Below, one piece after another: positions 7,310 through 14,153 of a stretch of DNA of 20,295 nucleotides. Each line of letters begins with the position of its first letter. Within the stretch, counting starts at the first letter, position 1. The translations under genes were made by a program, and so were the position numbers. The notes below the pieces were generated by a model. That model searched no databases. It was not told the DNA's origin and saw only the letters and a list, made by a program, of their open reading frames with translations. This stretch comes from an uncultured Sphingomonadales bacterium (GTDB lineage Bacteria; Pseudomonadota; Alphaproteobacteria; Sphingomonadales; Sphingomonadaceae), in assembly GCA_937898535.1 (NCBI GenBank), contig CALDKP010000110.1, positions 1-20,295 of the forward strand, given 5' to 3'.

Positions 7310-8497
7310 ATGCCCAACGCCGATCCTGTCGTCATCCTGTCCTACGCCCGCACCCCAATGGGGGCCATGCAGGGGGCGTTGGCAGATGTTTCTGCGACCG
7401 ACCTTGGCGCGACTGTGGTGAAGGCCGCGGTTGAACGCGCTGGCGTCGACGGCGCGGCGATTGAGCGGATTTATATGGGCTGTGTTTTGCCAGCAGGCCT
7501 CGGCCAAGCCCCTGCCCGTCAGGCCGCGATTAAAGCGGGACTGCCCAAATCTGTGCAAGCAACAACGGTGAACAAGGTTTGCGGTTCGGGCATGCAGACC
7601 GTCATCATGGGCAGCGAGGCACTCGCCGCTGGCTCAGTCGATTATGTCATCGCCGGCGGCATGGAAAGCATGACCAACGCGCCCTATTTGCTGAAAAAGC
7701 ACCGCAGTGGCGCGCGCATTGGGCATGACACCGCCTACGACCATATGTTCCTTGATGGGCTTGAAGACGCATATGAGGCGGGCCGCGCCATGGGAACTTT
7801 TGCGCAAGACACAGCAAATGATTATCAGCTGACGCGCGAAGGACAGGACGCATACGCCCTTGAATCGCTGCGCCGCGCGCAAAGCGCGATTGCAGACGGC
7901 GCGTTCAAAGCGGAAATCGTTCCGGTGACCGTTGCCACACGTAAAGGCGACGTCATCGTCGACACCGACGAGCAACCCGGCAAAGGCTTGCCCGACAAGA
8001 TTCCAACGCTCAAGCCAGCCTTTGCGAAGGACGGCACAATCACGGCCGCAACCAGCTCATCGATCTCAGATGGTGCCGCCGCACTTGTGCTCACGCGCCA
8101 ATCGGTCGCCGACGCCAATGGACAAAAACCGGTTGCGCGTATCGTCGCGCACGCAGCGCACGCGCAGGAGCCATCGGCATTCACCACCGCTCCGGTCGGT
8201 GCTATCAATAAATGCTTGGCAAAGGCCGGCTGGACCATCGCCGACGTTGACCTGTTCGAAGTGAATGAAGCATTTGCCTGCGTCGCGATGTTTGCGATGC
8301 ACGATCTGGGCATAGCGCATGACAAGATTAACGTTCATGGCGGCGCCACGGCATTGGGTCATCCCATTGGTGCATCGGGTGCGCGGATTATCACAACCTT
8401 GGTCGCCGCGCTTCAGCGCCATGGAAAGAAACGCGGTCTGGCATCGCTCTGCATTGGCGGAGGCGAAGCGACGGCTTTGGCGATCGAGCTTATCTGA
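7310..8497 (+). CDS. acetyl-CoA acyltransferase (thiolase)
   Basis: A 395-residue cytosolic thiolase. The acyl-accepting Cys91 lies in NKVCGSGMQ, His351 in GHPIGASG, and the second catalytic Cys381 in CIGGGEA. Spacing matches the well-studied biosynthetic thiolase closely. It condenses or cleaves acyl-CoA with CoA, acting either as acetoacetyl-CoA thiolase (PHB route) or as a beta-oxidation 3-ketoacyl-CoA thiolase. Position next to an acyl-CoA ligase leans towards degradation, although acetyl-CoA C-acetyltransferases (about 390-395 aa) look the same in length. Start: AAAGGAA at about 7297-7302 precedes the ATG at 7310. No hydratase or 3-hydroxyacyl-CoA dehydrogenase is nearby, so the cluster does not hold a whole beta-oxidation cycle. 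Confidence 0.9.
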   Translation: MPNADPVVILSYARTPMGAMQGALADVSATDLGATVVKAAVERAGVDGAAIERIYMGCVLPAGLGQAPARQAAIKAGLPKSVQATTVNKVCGSGMQTVIMGSEALAAGSVDYVIAGGMESMTNAPYLLKKHRSGARIGHDTAYDHMFLDGLEDAYEAGRAMGTFAQDTANDYQLTREGQDAYALESLRRAQSAIADGAFKAEIVPVTVATRKGDVIVDTDEQPGKGLPDKIPTLKPAFAKDGTITAATSSSISDGAAALVLTRQSVADANGQKPVARIVAHAAHAQEPSAFTTAPVGAINKCLAKAGWTIADVDLFEVNEAFACVAMFAMHDLGIAHDKINVHGGATALGHPIGASGARIITTLVAALQRHGKKRGLASLCIGGGEATALAIELI

Positions 8498-8578
8498 TCG
8501 ATATAATTCGCGACAATAATGTCTGATTTCTGAACGGCTTATTCGACGCCCGTTCACGGTCTTTAGTCCATCTAGGGA

Positions 8579-8605
8579 ACGTCAACGCAGTTCGTGCGTT
8601 TACGT
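8579..8605 (+). promoter_or_regulatory. 5' leader hairpin upstream of the RcnB-like gene
   Basis: ACGTCAACGCA (8579-8589) pairs with TGCGTTTACGT (8595-8605) over 10 of 11 positions, with a GTTCG loop. It ends a few bases before the ribosome site AAAGGAC and 22 nt before the ATG. It could be a 5'UTR control element or an operator. Confidence 0.4.
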
Positions 8606-8627
8606 CCAGAGAAAAGGACAGAAGACC

Positions 8628-9098
8628 ATGAAGACCAAATTTTTGATCGCAGCGGTCATCGCCACCACCTTAACGCCGATGGCGGCGCAGGCGCAGACAC
8701 GTGAGCTTAATCGCGACCGTCAGGAGGTCCGTCAGGAAAAGCGCGATGTGCAAGACGCACGCGGTTATGGCGACCGTCAGGATGTTCGCGAAGAGCGCCG
8801 TGATGTGCGTGAAGCCCGCCAGGAGTATAAGGAAGATTGGCGCGAATATCGGCAGAAAAACCGTCGTGCTTTTCAGGCAACCCGTTTTAACGCGCCGTTC
8901 CGTTATCGCACATTTAACACCGGCGTAAGCATTGGCGCGAGCTATTATGCACCGCGCTATCGCGTGAGCAACTATGCGAACTATCGCCTGCCTCACCCGG
9001 GCCGTTATCAAACATATGTGCGTCACTATAACGACGTGCTGCTGGTGAATACACGCACCGGCCGGGTGATTAGAGCCTATCGCGGCTTTTACCTCTAA
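8628..9098 (+). CDS. RcnB-family periplasmic protein
   Basis: A 156-residue secreted protein. Residues 1-23 form a signal peptide with an AxA-type cleavage site (MAAQAQ). Residues 25-80 are very rich in Arg, Asp, Glu and Gln with a repeating 'RDVRE/RQEVRQ' pattern, probably helical or coiled. The C-terminus (YRLPHPGRYQTYVRHYNDVL, then LVNTRTGRVI and a final FYL) is the RcnB fold signature 'YRLPxxxxGxxWVRxGxDxxLV...'. RcnB of E. coli is a periplasmic protein of Ni/Co homeostasis, but the many sphingomonad paralogues have no shown role. Start: AAAGGACAG precedes the ATG at 8628. Monocistronic by appearance: a leader hairpin upstream and a strong terminator immediately after. Confidence 0.75.
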   Translation: MKTKFLIAAVIATTLTPMAAQAQTRELNRDRQEVRQEKRDVQDARGYGDRQDVREERRDVREARQEYKEDWREYRQKNRRAFQATRFNAPFRYRTFNTGVSIGASYYAPRYRVSNYANYRLPHPGRYQTYVRHYNDVLLVNTRTGRVIRAYRGFYL

Positions 9099-9160
9099 AG
9101 CGTTCAATCCTCCCTGAACGCTTTGGGCCGTCGGAGAAATCCGGCGGCCCTTTGTTTTTT
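9097..9160 (+). terminator. double-hairpin intrinsic terminator of the RcnB-like gene
   Basis: The first stem is AAAGCGTTCA/TGAACGCTTT (9097-9106/9115-9124) and overlaps the TAA stop. The second is GGGCCGTCGG/CCGGCGGCCC (9125-9134/9141-9150, one G-U pair) followed by TTTGTTTTTT. The second is a textbook rho-independent terminator. Confidence 0.93.
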
Positions 9161-9185
9161 GCCGCGTGCAGGTTAAGCATGCGGC

Positions 9186-9851
9186 ATGAATATCGTCTTC
9201 GTCCTCTTCGACAATGTCACGCAACTCGATTTCACCGGGCCGGTGCAATTCCTCTCGCGATTGCCGGGCGCGGATGTTCATGTCGTCAGCAAAACGGGGG
9301 CGGCGGTTACCACCGATAGCGGATTTTCTATTCTGCCGCGATCCAGCTTCGAAGACTGCCCGCAGGCGGACATAATTTGCGTGCCGGGCGGCCATGGTGT
9401 GCGCGACGCGATTGCTGACGCGCAGATCGTCGATTTCGTCCGCACCCAAGCAAGCGGGGCACAATATATCACCAGCGTGTGCACCGGAGCATTCATATTG
9501 GGCGCGGCCAATTTGCTGCGCAGCAAAGAAGCCACATGCCACTGGGCTTACACGCATTTGTTGCCGATGTTTGGCGCAACGCATCGCGCCGCACGCGTTG
9601 TTCGCGACGGGAATTTGGTTACCGCAGGCGGCGTCACATCGGGCATCGATTTCGCGCTTGAACTGATTTCAGACATTGCAGGCGAAGATGTTGCACGCAC
9701 CATCCAGCTCGCGCTCGAATATGATCCAGCACCATTGTTTAGCGGCGGAACCCCGGCGAATGCACCTGATGCTATACTGTCAAACCTCCGCGCGCGCGTC
9801 TATGAAAAGGCCGCAACCGAGATGGAAAGCGCCATAAAAAAGATAATTTAA
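9186..9851 (+). CDS. DJ-1/PfpI family protein, isocyanide hydratase-like
   Basis: A 221-residue cytosolic protein of the DJ-1/PfpI class I glutamine-amidotransferase-like superfamily. The N-terminus has VLFDNVTQLDFTGP with Asp15. The nucleophile elbow Cys99 lies in SVCTGAFILG, followed by the helix with the TCHWAYTHLL motif. Asp15 and Cys99-Thr100 correspond to the catalytic Asp and Cys-Thr pair of isocyanide hydratase (InhA), which converts isonitriles to N-formamides. Related proteins are N-terminal domains of GlxA/FtrA AraC-type regulators. Here no HTH domain follows, so it is a stand-alone enzyme-like form. The ribosome site before the ATG is weak (AGG only). The neighbouring PQQ dehydrogenase is 69 bp downstream, but a functional link is not evident. 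Confidence 0.78.
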   Translation: MNIVFVLFDNVTQLDFTGPVQFLSRLPGADVHVVSKTGAAVTTDSGFSILPRSSFEDCPQADIICVPGGHGVRDAIADAQIVDFVRTQASGAQYITSVCTGAFILGAANLLRSKEATCHWAYTHLLPMFGATHRAARVVRDGNLVTAGGVTSGIDFALELISDIAGEDVARTIQLALEYDPAPLFSGGTPANAPDAILSNLRARVYEKAATEMESAIKKII

Positions 9852-9920
9852 CCCCTCAGTTAAATTCCCACTGGACGAAGCCTATTCAAGGGCATAGCCT
9901 TTCCGTCGAGGGGGAAAAAT

Positions 9921-12113
9921 ATGATGAATAAGCTTTGGTTCGCAGCCGCATTTGCTGGCGCGACATTATTGTTGGGTTCTTGCCAAAAGGTAGCCGGTCC
10001 GACCGATGTGCCCGCATTCGCTAAAATTAACGGTGATTATTTGAAAACCGGTGGCGATGGTTCAAACTGGGCGATGACTGGCTTCAACTATAATGAGCAA
10101 CGGCACAGTCCGCTTACCCTGATTAACGATAGCAATGTGCAAGATCTGGGCATTGCCTGGTTCGCTGACTTGCCCGATGCGCGCGGCCAGGAAGCAACGC
10201 CAGTGGTTGTCGACGGCAAAATGTTTATCTCGACCGCCTGGTCCAAAGTATTCTCTTATGACGCCAAAACCGGCAAACCATTGTGGAGCTTCGATCCCGA
10301 AGTCGACAAAGCGCGCGGGGTCAAAGCCTGCTGCGACGTGGTCAACCGCGGCGTTGCGTTCTGGAAAGGCAGCGTTTTTGTCGGAACCATCGACGGACGT
10401 TTGATTTCCTTGGACGCCACCACGGGCAAGCAATTGTGGAGTGTCCAAACGCTTGACCTCAAATCCAACGGCACCATCACAGGCGTGCCACGGGTCGTAA
10501 AGGACAAGGTCGTTATTGGCTTTGGCGGCGCAGAGTTCGGCGCGCGCGGTTATGTGACCGCATATGACGCCGCGACCGGCAAACAGGCATGGCGTTTTTA
10601 CACCACGCCCAATCCCAAGGGCGAGCCCGACAATGCCGCGAGCGATAAGATCTTAAAAACAGCGGCAACCAAGACATGGAGTGCAAAACCCAAAAAGGGT
10701 GACTGGCGCGAAAGTGGCGGCGGCGGTACCGTGTGGGACGCAATCGTCTATGATGCCGAGCTGGACCAATTGTACCTTGGCGTTGGCAACGGAAATCCGT
10801 GGAACCATGGTATTCGTTCCAATGGCGAAGGCGACAATCTGTTCCTGTCATCCATCGTCGCGCTCAAGCCTGACACGGGCGAATATGTCTGGCATTATCA
10901 GGAAACGCCAGCCGAAAGCTGGGATTACACCGCGACCCAGCCCATCATATTGGCGACGGAAACCCGCGGCGGCAAAGAACGCAAAGTTCTGTACCACGCG
11001 CCGAAGAACGGGTTTTTCTTCACCATTGATCGTATGAACGGCAAGTTGTTGTCGGCAAACCCGTTTATCGACGGCATCACCTGGGCAACCGGTTATGACA
11101 TGAAAACAGGGCGGCCAATCGAAAACCCCGCAGCGCGGTATGAAAAAACCGGCAAGCTCTATTTGGCGAACCCTTCGGCGCTGGGAGCGCATAACTGGCA
11201 CCCGATGAGCTTTAACCCCGCAACGGGACTGGTCTACATTCCCGCATTGTATATTGGCGGCGCGTATCTGCCGCCGGTTGCGCCAAACGAACAAGATCGT
11301 AAGGCGTTGGGCTTCAACGTGGGCGGCGCGATGGCAACGGCCGACCTTCCCGATGACATCAATTTCGTGAAGGCTGTGAAAGCGGCCACGACCGGAAAGC
11401 TTGTCGCGTTCGACCCCAAGACCGGCAAAGCAAAATGGACGGTTGACCACCCTGCCTCATGGAATGGCGGGACAATGACGACGGCCGGAAATCTGGTTTT
11501 CCAAGGGACGGCAATGGGTGAGTTCCGCGCTTATGCTGCGGATACCGGCAAGCAATTGTTGAACCTCAATGTACAGTCTGGCGTGTTGTCCGGCGCATCG
11601 ACCTATACGGTGGACGGCGAACAATATGTCGCCTTCCTGACCAGTAAGGGCGGCGCGTTTCCCCTCGTATCGGGCTATGCAGGTTCCACCAGTGCTGCTG
11701 TTCCCAATATTCCCCGCCTGATCGTTCTGAAGCTGGGCGGAAAGACTGCGTTGCCACCCGTGCCGAAAGCGCCAGCCTATGTGTGGGCACCACCCGCGCA
11801 ATTCGGCACGCCCGCAGATATCGCGGCGGGAGGATCGAATTTCCAACGCTATTGCCTCGTCTGCCACGGACCCGGGGCGGTCGGGAACGGCGTGCTGCCT
11901 GACCTGCGTAAATCTGGTGTAATTGCGGATGCCGCAACCTGGAAATCGGTTGTGATTGACGGCATATTAAAGGGCAATGGCATGGTCAGCTTTAGCAGCG
12001 TTTTAACACCGAAAGAAACCGAGCAAATGCGCGCTTATGTTGTCAGCCGTGCGCATTATGCAAAGGCAAATGATGCGGCATTAAGCGGTGGCGCAAAAAA
12101 GGCGGCAAAGTAA
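9921..12113 (+). CDS. PQQ-dependent alcohol dehydrogenase with C-terminal cytochrome c domain (quinohaemoprotein), lipoprotein
   Basis: A 730-residue periplasmic protein. The N-terminus has a lipobox LGSC with Cys21, so it is probably anchored to a membrane. An eight-bladed propeller fills residues 45-605, with repeats such as YDAKTGKPLW, LDATTGKQLW and YDAATGKQAW. The vicinal Cys137-Cys138 pair (KACCDVV) forms the unusual disulfide ring over PQQ. Glu91 and catalytic Asp335 (SWDYT) are also in place. Haem c binds at CLVCH (645-649), with Met688 (GNGMVSF) as likely sixth ligand. It oxidises alcohols or aldehydes and passes electrons to the respiratory chain. Residue 337, two after the catalytic Asp, is Thr, not the Asp of lanthanide enzymes, so a calcium enzyme is expected. 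GAGGGGG at 9909-9914 precedes two tandem ATGs (9921, 9924). No PQQ synthesis genes are in view. Confidence 0.92.
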   Translation: MMNKLWFAAAFAGATLLLGSCQKVAGPTDVPAFAKINGDYLKTGGDGSNWAMTGFNYNEQRHSPLTLINDSNVQDLGIAWFADLPDARGQEATPVVVDGKMFISTAWSKVFSYDAKTGKPLWSFDPEVDKARGVKACCDVVNRGVAFWKGSVFVGTIDGRLISLDATTGKQLWSVQTLDLKSNGTITGVPRVVKDKVVIGFGGAEFGARGYVTAYDAATGKQAWRFYTTPNPKGEPDNAASDKILKTAATKTWSAKPKKGDWRESGGGGTVWDAIVYDAELDQLYLGVGNGNPWNHGIRSNGEGDNLFLSSIVALKPDTGEYVWHYQETPAESWDYTATQPIILATETRGGKERKVLYHAPKNGFFFTIDRMNGKLLSANPFIDGITWATGYDMKTGRPIENPAARYEKTGKLYLANPSALGAHNWHPMSFNPATGLVYIPALYIGGAYLPPVAPNEQDRKALGFNVGGAMATADLPDDINFVKAVKAATTGKLVAFDPKTGKAKWTVDHPASWNGGTMTTAGNLVFQGTAMGEFRAYAADTGKQLLNLNVQSGVLSGASTYTVDGEQYVAFLTSKGGAFPLVSGYAGSTSAAVPNIPRLIVLKLGGKTALPPVPKAPAYVWAPPAQFGTPADIAAGGSNFQRYCLVCHGPGAVGNGVLPDLRKSGVIADAATWKSVVIDGILKGNGMVSFSSVLTPKETEQMRAYVVSRAHYAKANDAALSGGAKKAAK

Positions 12114-12135
12114 AAAACTGCTGCCCATGAATCTA

Positions 12136-12162
12136 GCATCTGCCTAAAATTTAGGCAGATGC
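12136..12162. terminator. perfect 13-bp inverted repeat after the PQQ dehydrogenase
   Basis: GCATCTGCCTAAA (12136-12148), one A, then TTTAGGCAGATGC (12150-12162). It lies 22 bp past the stop. It is a strong hairpin but without a downstream U-tract, so it is probably a 3'-end structure or terminator. A direct repeat TGGTCCA-TA-TGGTCCA follows at about 12165-12180. Confidence 0.6.
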
Positions 12163-12208
12163 CGTGGTCCATATGGTCCAAAATAACGCGTTTCGGTGTT
12201 GCTCAATT

Positions 12209-12224
12209 TTGGCACGATACTTGA
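12209..12224 (+). promoter_or_regulatory. near-consensus sigma-54 promoter for glnB-glnA
   Basis: TTGGCACG-ATAC-TTGA matches the sigma-54 consensus TGGCACG-N4-TTGCW except that the last conserved C of the -12 element is A (GG-N10-GA). It lies 64 nt before the glnB ATG. Its place before nitrogen genes raises its credibility, but the mismatch falls on an important base. Confidence 0.45.
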
Positions 12225-12287
12225 TATGCCTATTTCATCATCCGCGCGCGCGGAGCATGTGCCTCACGCGCCATAAAGGGAAAAGCC

Positions 12288-12626
12288 ATGAAAAAGATCG
12301 AAGCGATCATCAAGCCATTCAAATTGGACGAGGTGAAAGAAGCGCTGCACGAAGTTGGCGTCTCGGGTATCACCGTTACCGAAGCCAAAGGCTTCGGCCG
12401 TCAAAAGGGCCACACCGAATTGTATCGGGGCGCTGAATATGTCGTCGACTTTTTGCCGAAGGTAAAGCTTGAGGTTGTCGTTGAAGACGGCCTGGCCGAC
12501 CGCGTCGTAGAAGCCATTGCTGCCGCGGCCCAGACTGGGCGCATTGGTGACGGCAAGATCTTCGTTATCCCTGTCGAAACCGCGTTGCGCATCCGCACCG
12601 GCGAACGCGATAACGATGCCGTCTAA
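12288..12626 (+). CDS. glnB: nitrogen regulatory protein P-II
   Basis: A 112-residue P-II signalling protein, the exact usual length. The N-terminus MKKIEAIIKPFKLDEVKEAL is canonical. The T-loop carries GRQKGHTELYRGAEYVVDF with Tyr51, the residue uridylylated by GlnD. The C-terminal nucleotide-binding stretch (TGRIGDGKIFV, RIRTGE) is complete. P-II senses ATP/ADP and 2-oxoglutarate and controls glutamine synthetase adenylylation and NtrBC. No amtB lies next to it, so GlnB fits better than GlnK. A ribosome site (AAAGGGAAAAG) sits before the ATG. glnA follows 46 bp downstream, the common alphaproteobacterial glnB-glnA operon. A candidate sigma-54 promoter is at 12209-12224. Confidence 0.97.
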   Translation: MKKIEAIIKPFKLDEVKEALHEVGVSGITVTEAKGFGRQKGHTELYRGAEYVVDFLPKVKLEVVVEDGLADRVVEAIAAAAQTGRIGDGKIFVIPVETALRIRTGERDNDAV

Positions 12627-12672
12627 AAAATCCAAAATATCCAAAAAAGACAAGCCAAAGAAGGAAAGTAGA

Positions 12673-14085
12673 ATGGGTACCTCAGCTAAGGACATTATCA
12701 AGCGCATCAAGGATGAGGAGATCGAGTGGGTCGATGTTCGTTTCACTGATCCCAAGGGCAAATGGCAGCATCTGACCATGTGCGCGGGCGTGATCGGCGA
12801 AGACGAGTTGGAAGACGGCCTGATGTTCGACGGTTCGTCCATCGAAGGCTGGAAAGCCATCAACGAATCCGACATGATCCTGAAGCCTGATCTTGATGCC
12901 GTGTATGTAGATCCATTCTCCGCCACGCCAATGATGATCATCTTCTGCGATATCGTCGAGCCATCAACGGGCGAGCTGTACAGCCGCGACCCGCGCTCGA
13001 CCGCAAAGCGCGCTGAAGCATATTTGAAAACCACAGGCATCGGCGACACCGTATATGTCGGTCCAGAAGCTGAATTCTTCATGTTCGACGATGTGCGTTT
13101 CGAAAACAGCTACAACACGTCATATTACAAGATCGACGATATTGAGCTGCCAACAAACACCGGCACGAAATATGAAAGCGGCAATATGGGCCATCGCCCC
13201 CGTGCAAAGGGTGGTTATTTCCCAGTTGCGCCGGTGGACAGCGCAATGGACATCCGTGGCGAAATGGTTTCGACCATGCTCGAAATGGGTCTGCCTTGCG
13301 ACAAGCATCACCATGAAGTTGCTGCAGCCCAGCATGAGCTTGGCCTGACTTTCGGTACGCTGACACAGACCGCTGACCGTATGCAGATCTACAAATATGT
13401 CGTGCATCAGGTTGCACATGCATATGGCAAGACCGCAACGTTCATGCCGAAGCCAATCAAGGAAGACAATGGTTCGGGTATGCACACCCACCTGTCGATC
13501 TGGGAAGGGAAGACCCCGCTTTTCGCAGGCGACGGCTATGCCGGTCTTTCGGACATGTGCCTGTATTTCATCGGTGGTATCATCAAGCATGCCAAGGCCG
13601 TGAACGCATTCACAAACCCAACCACAAACAGCTACAAGCGTTTGGTACCTGGTTACGAAGCGCCTGTGTTGCTCGCCTATTCGGCGCGCAACCGTTCAGC
13701 TTCATGCCGGATTCCATATGGTGCCGGAGCCAAGGCGAAGCGCGTTGAAGTCCGCTTCCCTGACGCAATGGCGAACCCATATCTATGCTATGCGGCTTTG
13801 TTCATGGCTGGCCTCGACGGCATCCAGAACAAGATCCACCCTGGCGATGCCATGGACAAGAACCTGTACGACTTGCCACCAGCAGAGCTTGCTGAAGTGC
13901 CAACCGTAGCTGGTTCGCTGCGTGAGGCTTTGGATTGTTTGGCCGCGGATCACGACTTCCTGTTGAAGGGTGACGTGTTCTCGAAGGACCAGATTGACAG
14001 CTATATCGAATTGAAGATGGAAGACGTCGCCCGTTGGGAAATGACGCCAAGCCCTGTCGAATTCGACATGTACTATAGCTACTGA
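12673..14085 (+). CDS. glnA: glutamine synthetase type I
   Basis: A 470-residue dodecameric GSI-beta enzyme that makes glutamine from glutamate, ammonia and ATP. Landmarks are the MFDGSSIEGW loop (51-60), VGPEAEFFMFD with metal ligands (129-139), and HHHEVAAAQHE (212-222). NGSGMHTHLS (266-275) and the Asn-Arg-Ser loop (340-342) follow. Tyr399 in KNLYDLPPAE is the adenylylation site, so it is expected to be controlled by GlnE and P-II. Start: the frame is open much further upstream, but AAGGAAAG lies just before the ATG at 12673, which gives the normal N-terminus MGTSAKDIIKRIKDEE. An in-frame ATG at 12616 would overlap glnB and add 19 Lys-rich residues. I consider it unlikely. A strong terminator follows at 14110. 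Confidence 0.98.
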   Translation: MGTSAKDIIKRIKDEEIEWVDVRFTDPKGKWQHLTMCAGVIGEDELEDGLMFDGSSIEGWKAINESDMILKPDLDAVYVDPFSATPMMIIFCDIVEPSTGELYSRDPRSTAKRAEAYLKTTGIGDTVYVGPEAEFFMFDDVRFENSYNTSYYKIDDIELPTNTGTKYESGNMGHRPRAKGGYFPVAPVDSAMDIRGEMVSTMLEMGLPCDKHHHEVAAAQHELGLTFGTLTQTADRMQIYKYVVHQVAHAYGKTATFMPKPIKEDNGSGMHTHLSIWEGKTPLFAGDGYAGLSDMCLYFIGGIIKHAKAVNAFTNPTTNSYKRLVPGYEAPVLLAYSARNRSASCRIPYGAGAKAKRVEVRFPDAMANPYLCYAALFMAGLDGIQNKIHPGDAMDKNLYDLPPAELAEVPTVAGSLREALDCLAADHDFLLKGDVFSKDQIDSYIELKMEDVARWEMTPSPVEFDMYYSY

Positions 14086-14109
14086 TCCTACGCATCGGAT
14101 CATTAGCTT

Positions 14110-14145
14110 AAGGCCCGGCGGTTGGGGGACTGCCGGGCCTTTTTA
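14110..14145 (+). terminator. rho-independent terminator of glnB-glnA
   Basis: AAGGCCCGGC (14110-14119) pairs with GCCGGGCCTT (14132-14141) around a 12-nt loop, followed by a T-run (TTTTTAT). It lies 25 bp after the glnA stop and just before the end of the convergent glycine-zipper gene. Confidence 0.95.
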
Positions 14146-14153
14146 TTTGGTGT

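Noticed and set aside
8670..9584. Long reverse-strand frame (304 codons) across the RcnB-like and DJ-1 genes
   Set aside because: It runs antisense through two clear genes and a strong terminator, has no ribosome site, and its translation looks like random composition (Arg/Ala/His rich).
9846..9865. ATTTAAC/GTTAAAT inverted repeat at the DJ-1 stop as a CtrA site or terminator
   Set aside because: The spacing between TTAA words is 8 and not 7, the stem is AT-only, and there is no U-tract.
12517..12672. Upstream extension of glnA overlapping glnB
   Set aside because: It would overlap glnB in another frame and add residues not found in glutamine synthetases. A good ribosome site lies before 12673.
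12264..13082. Reverse-strand frame (272 codons) opposite glnB and glnA
   Set aside because: Shadow of highly conserved coding DNA, with low-complexity Ser/Asp/Phe content and no family features.
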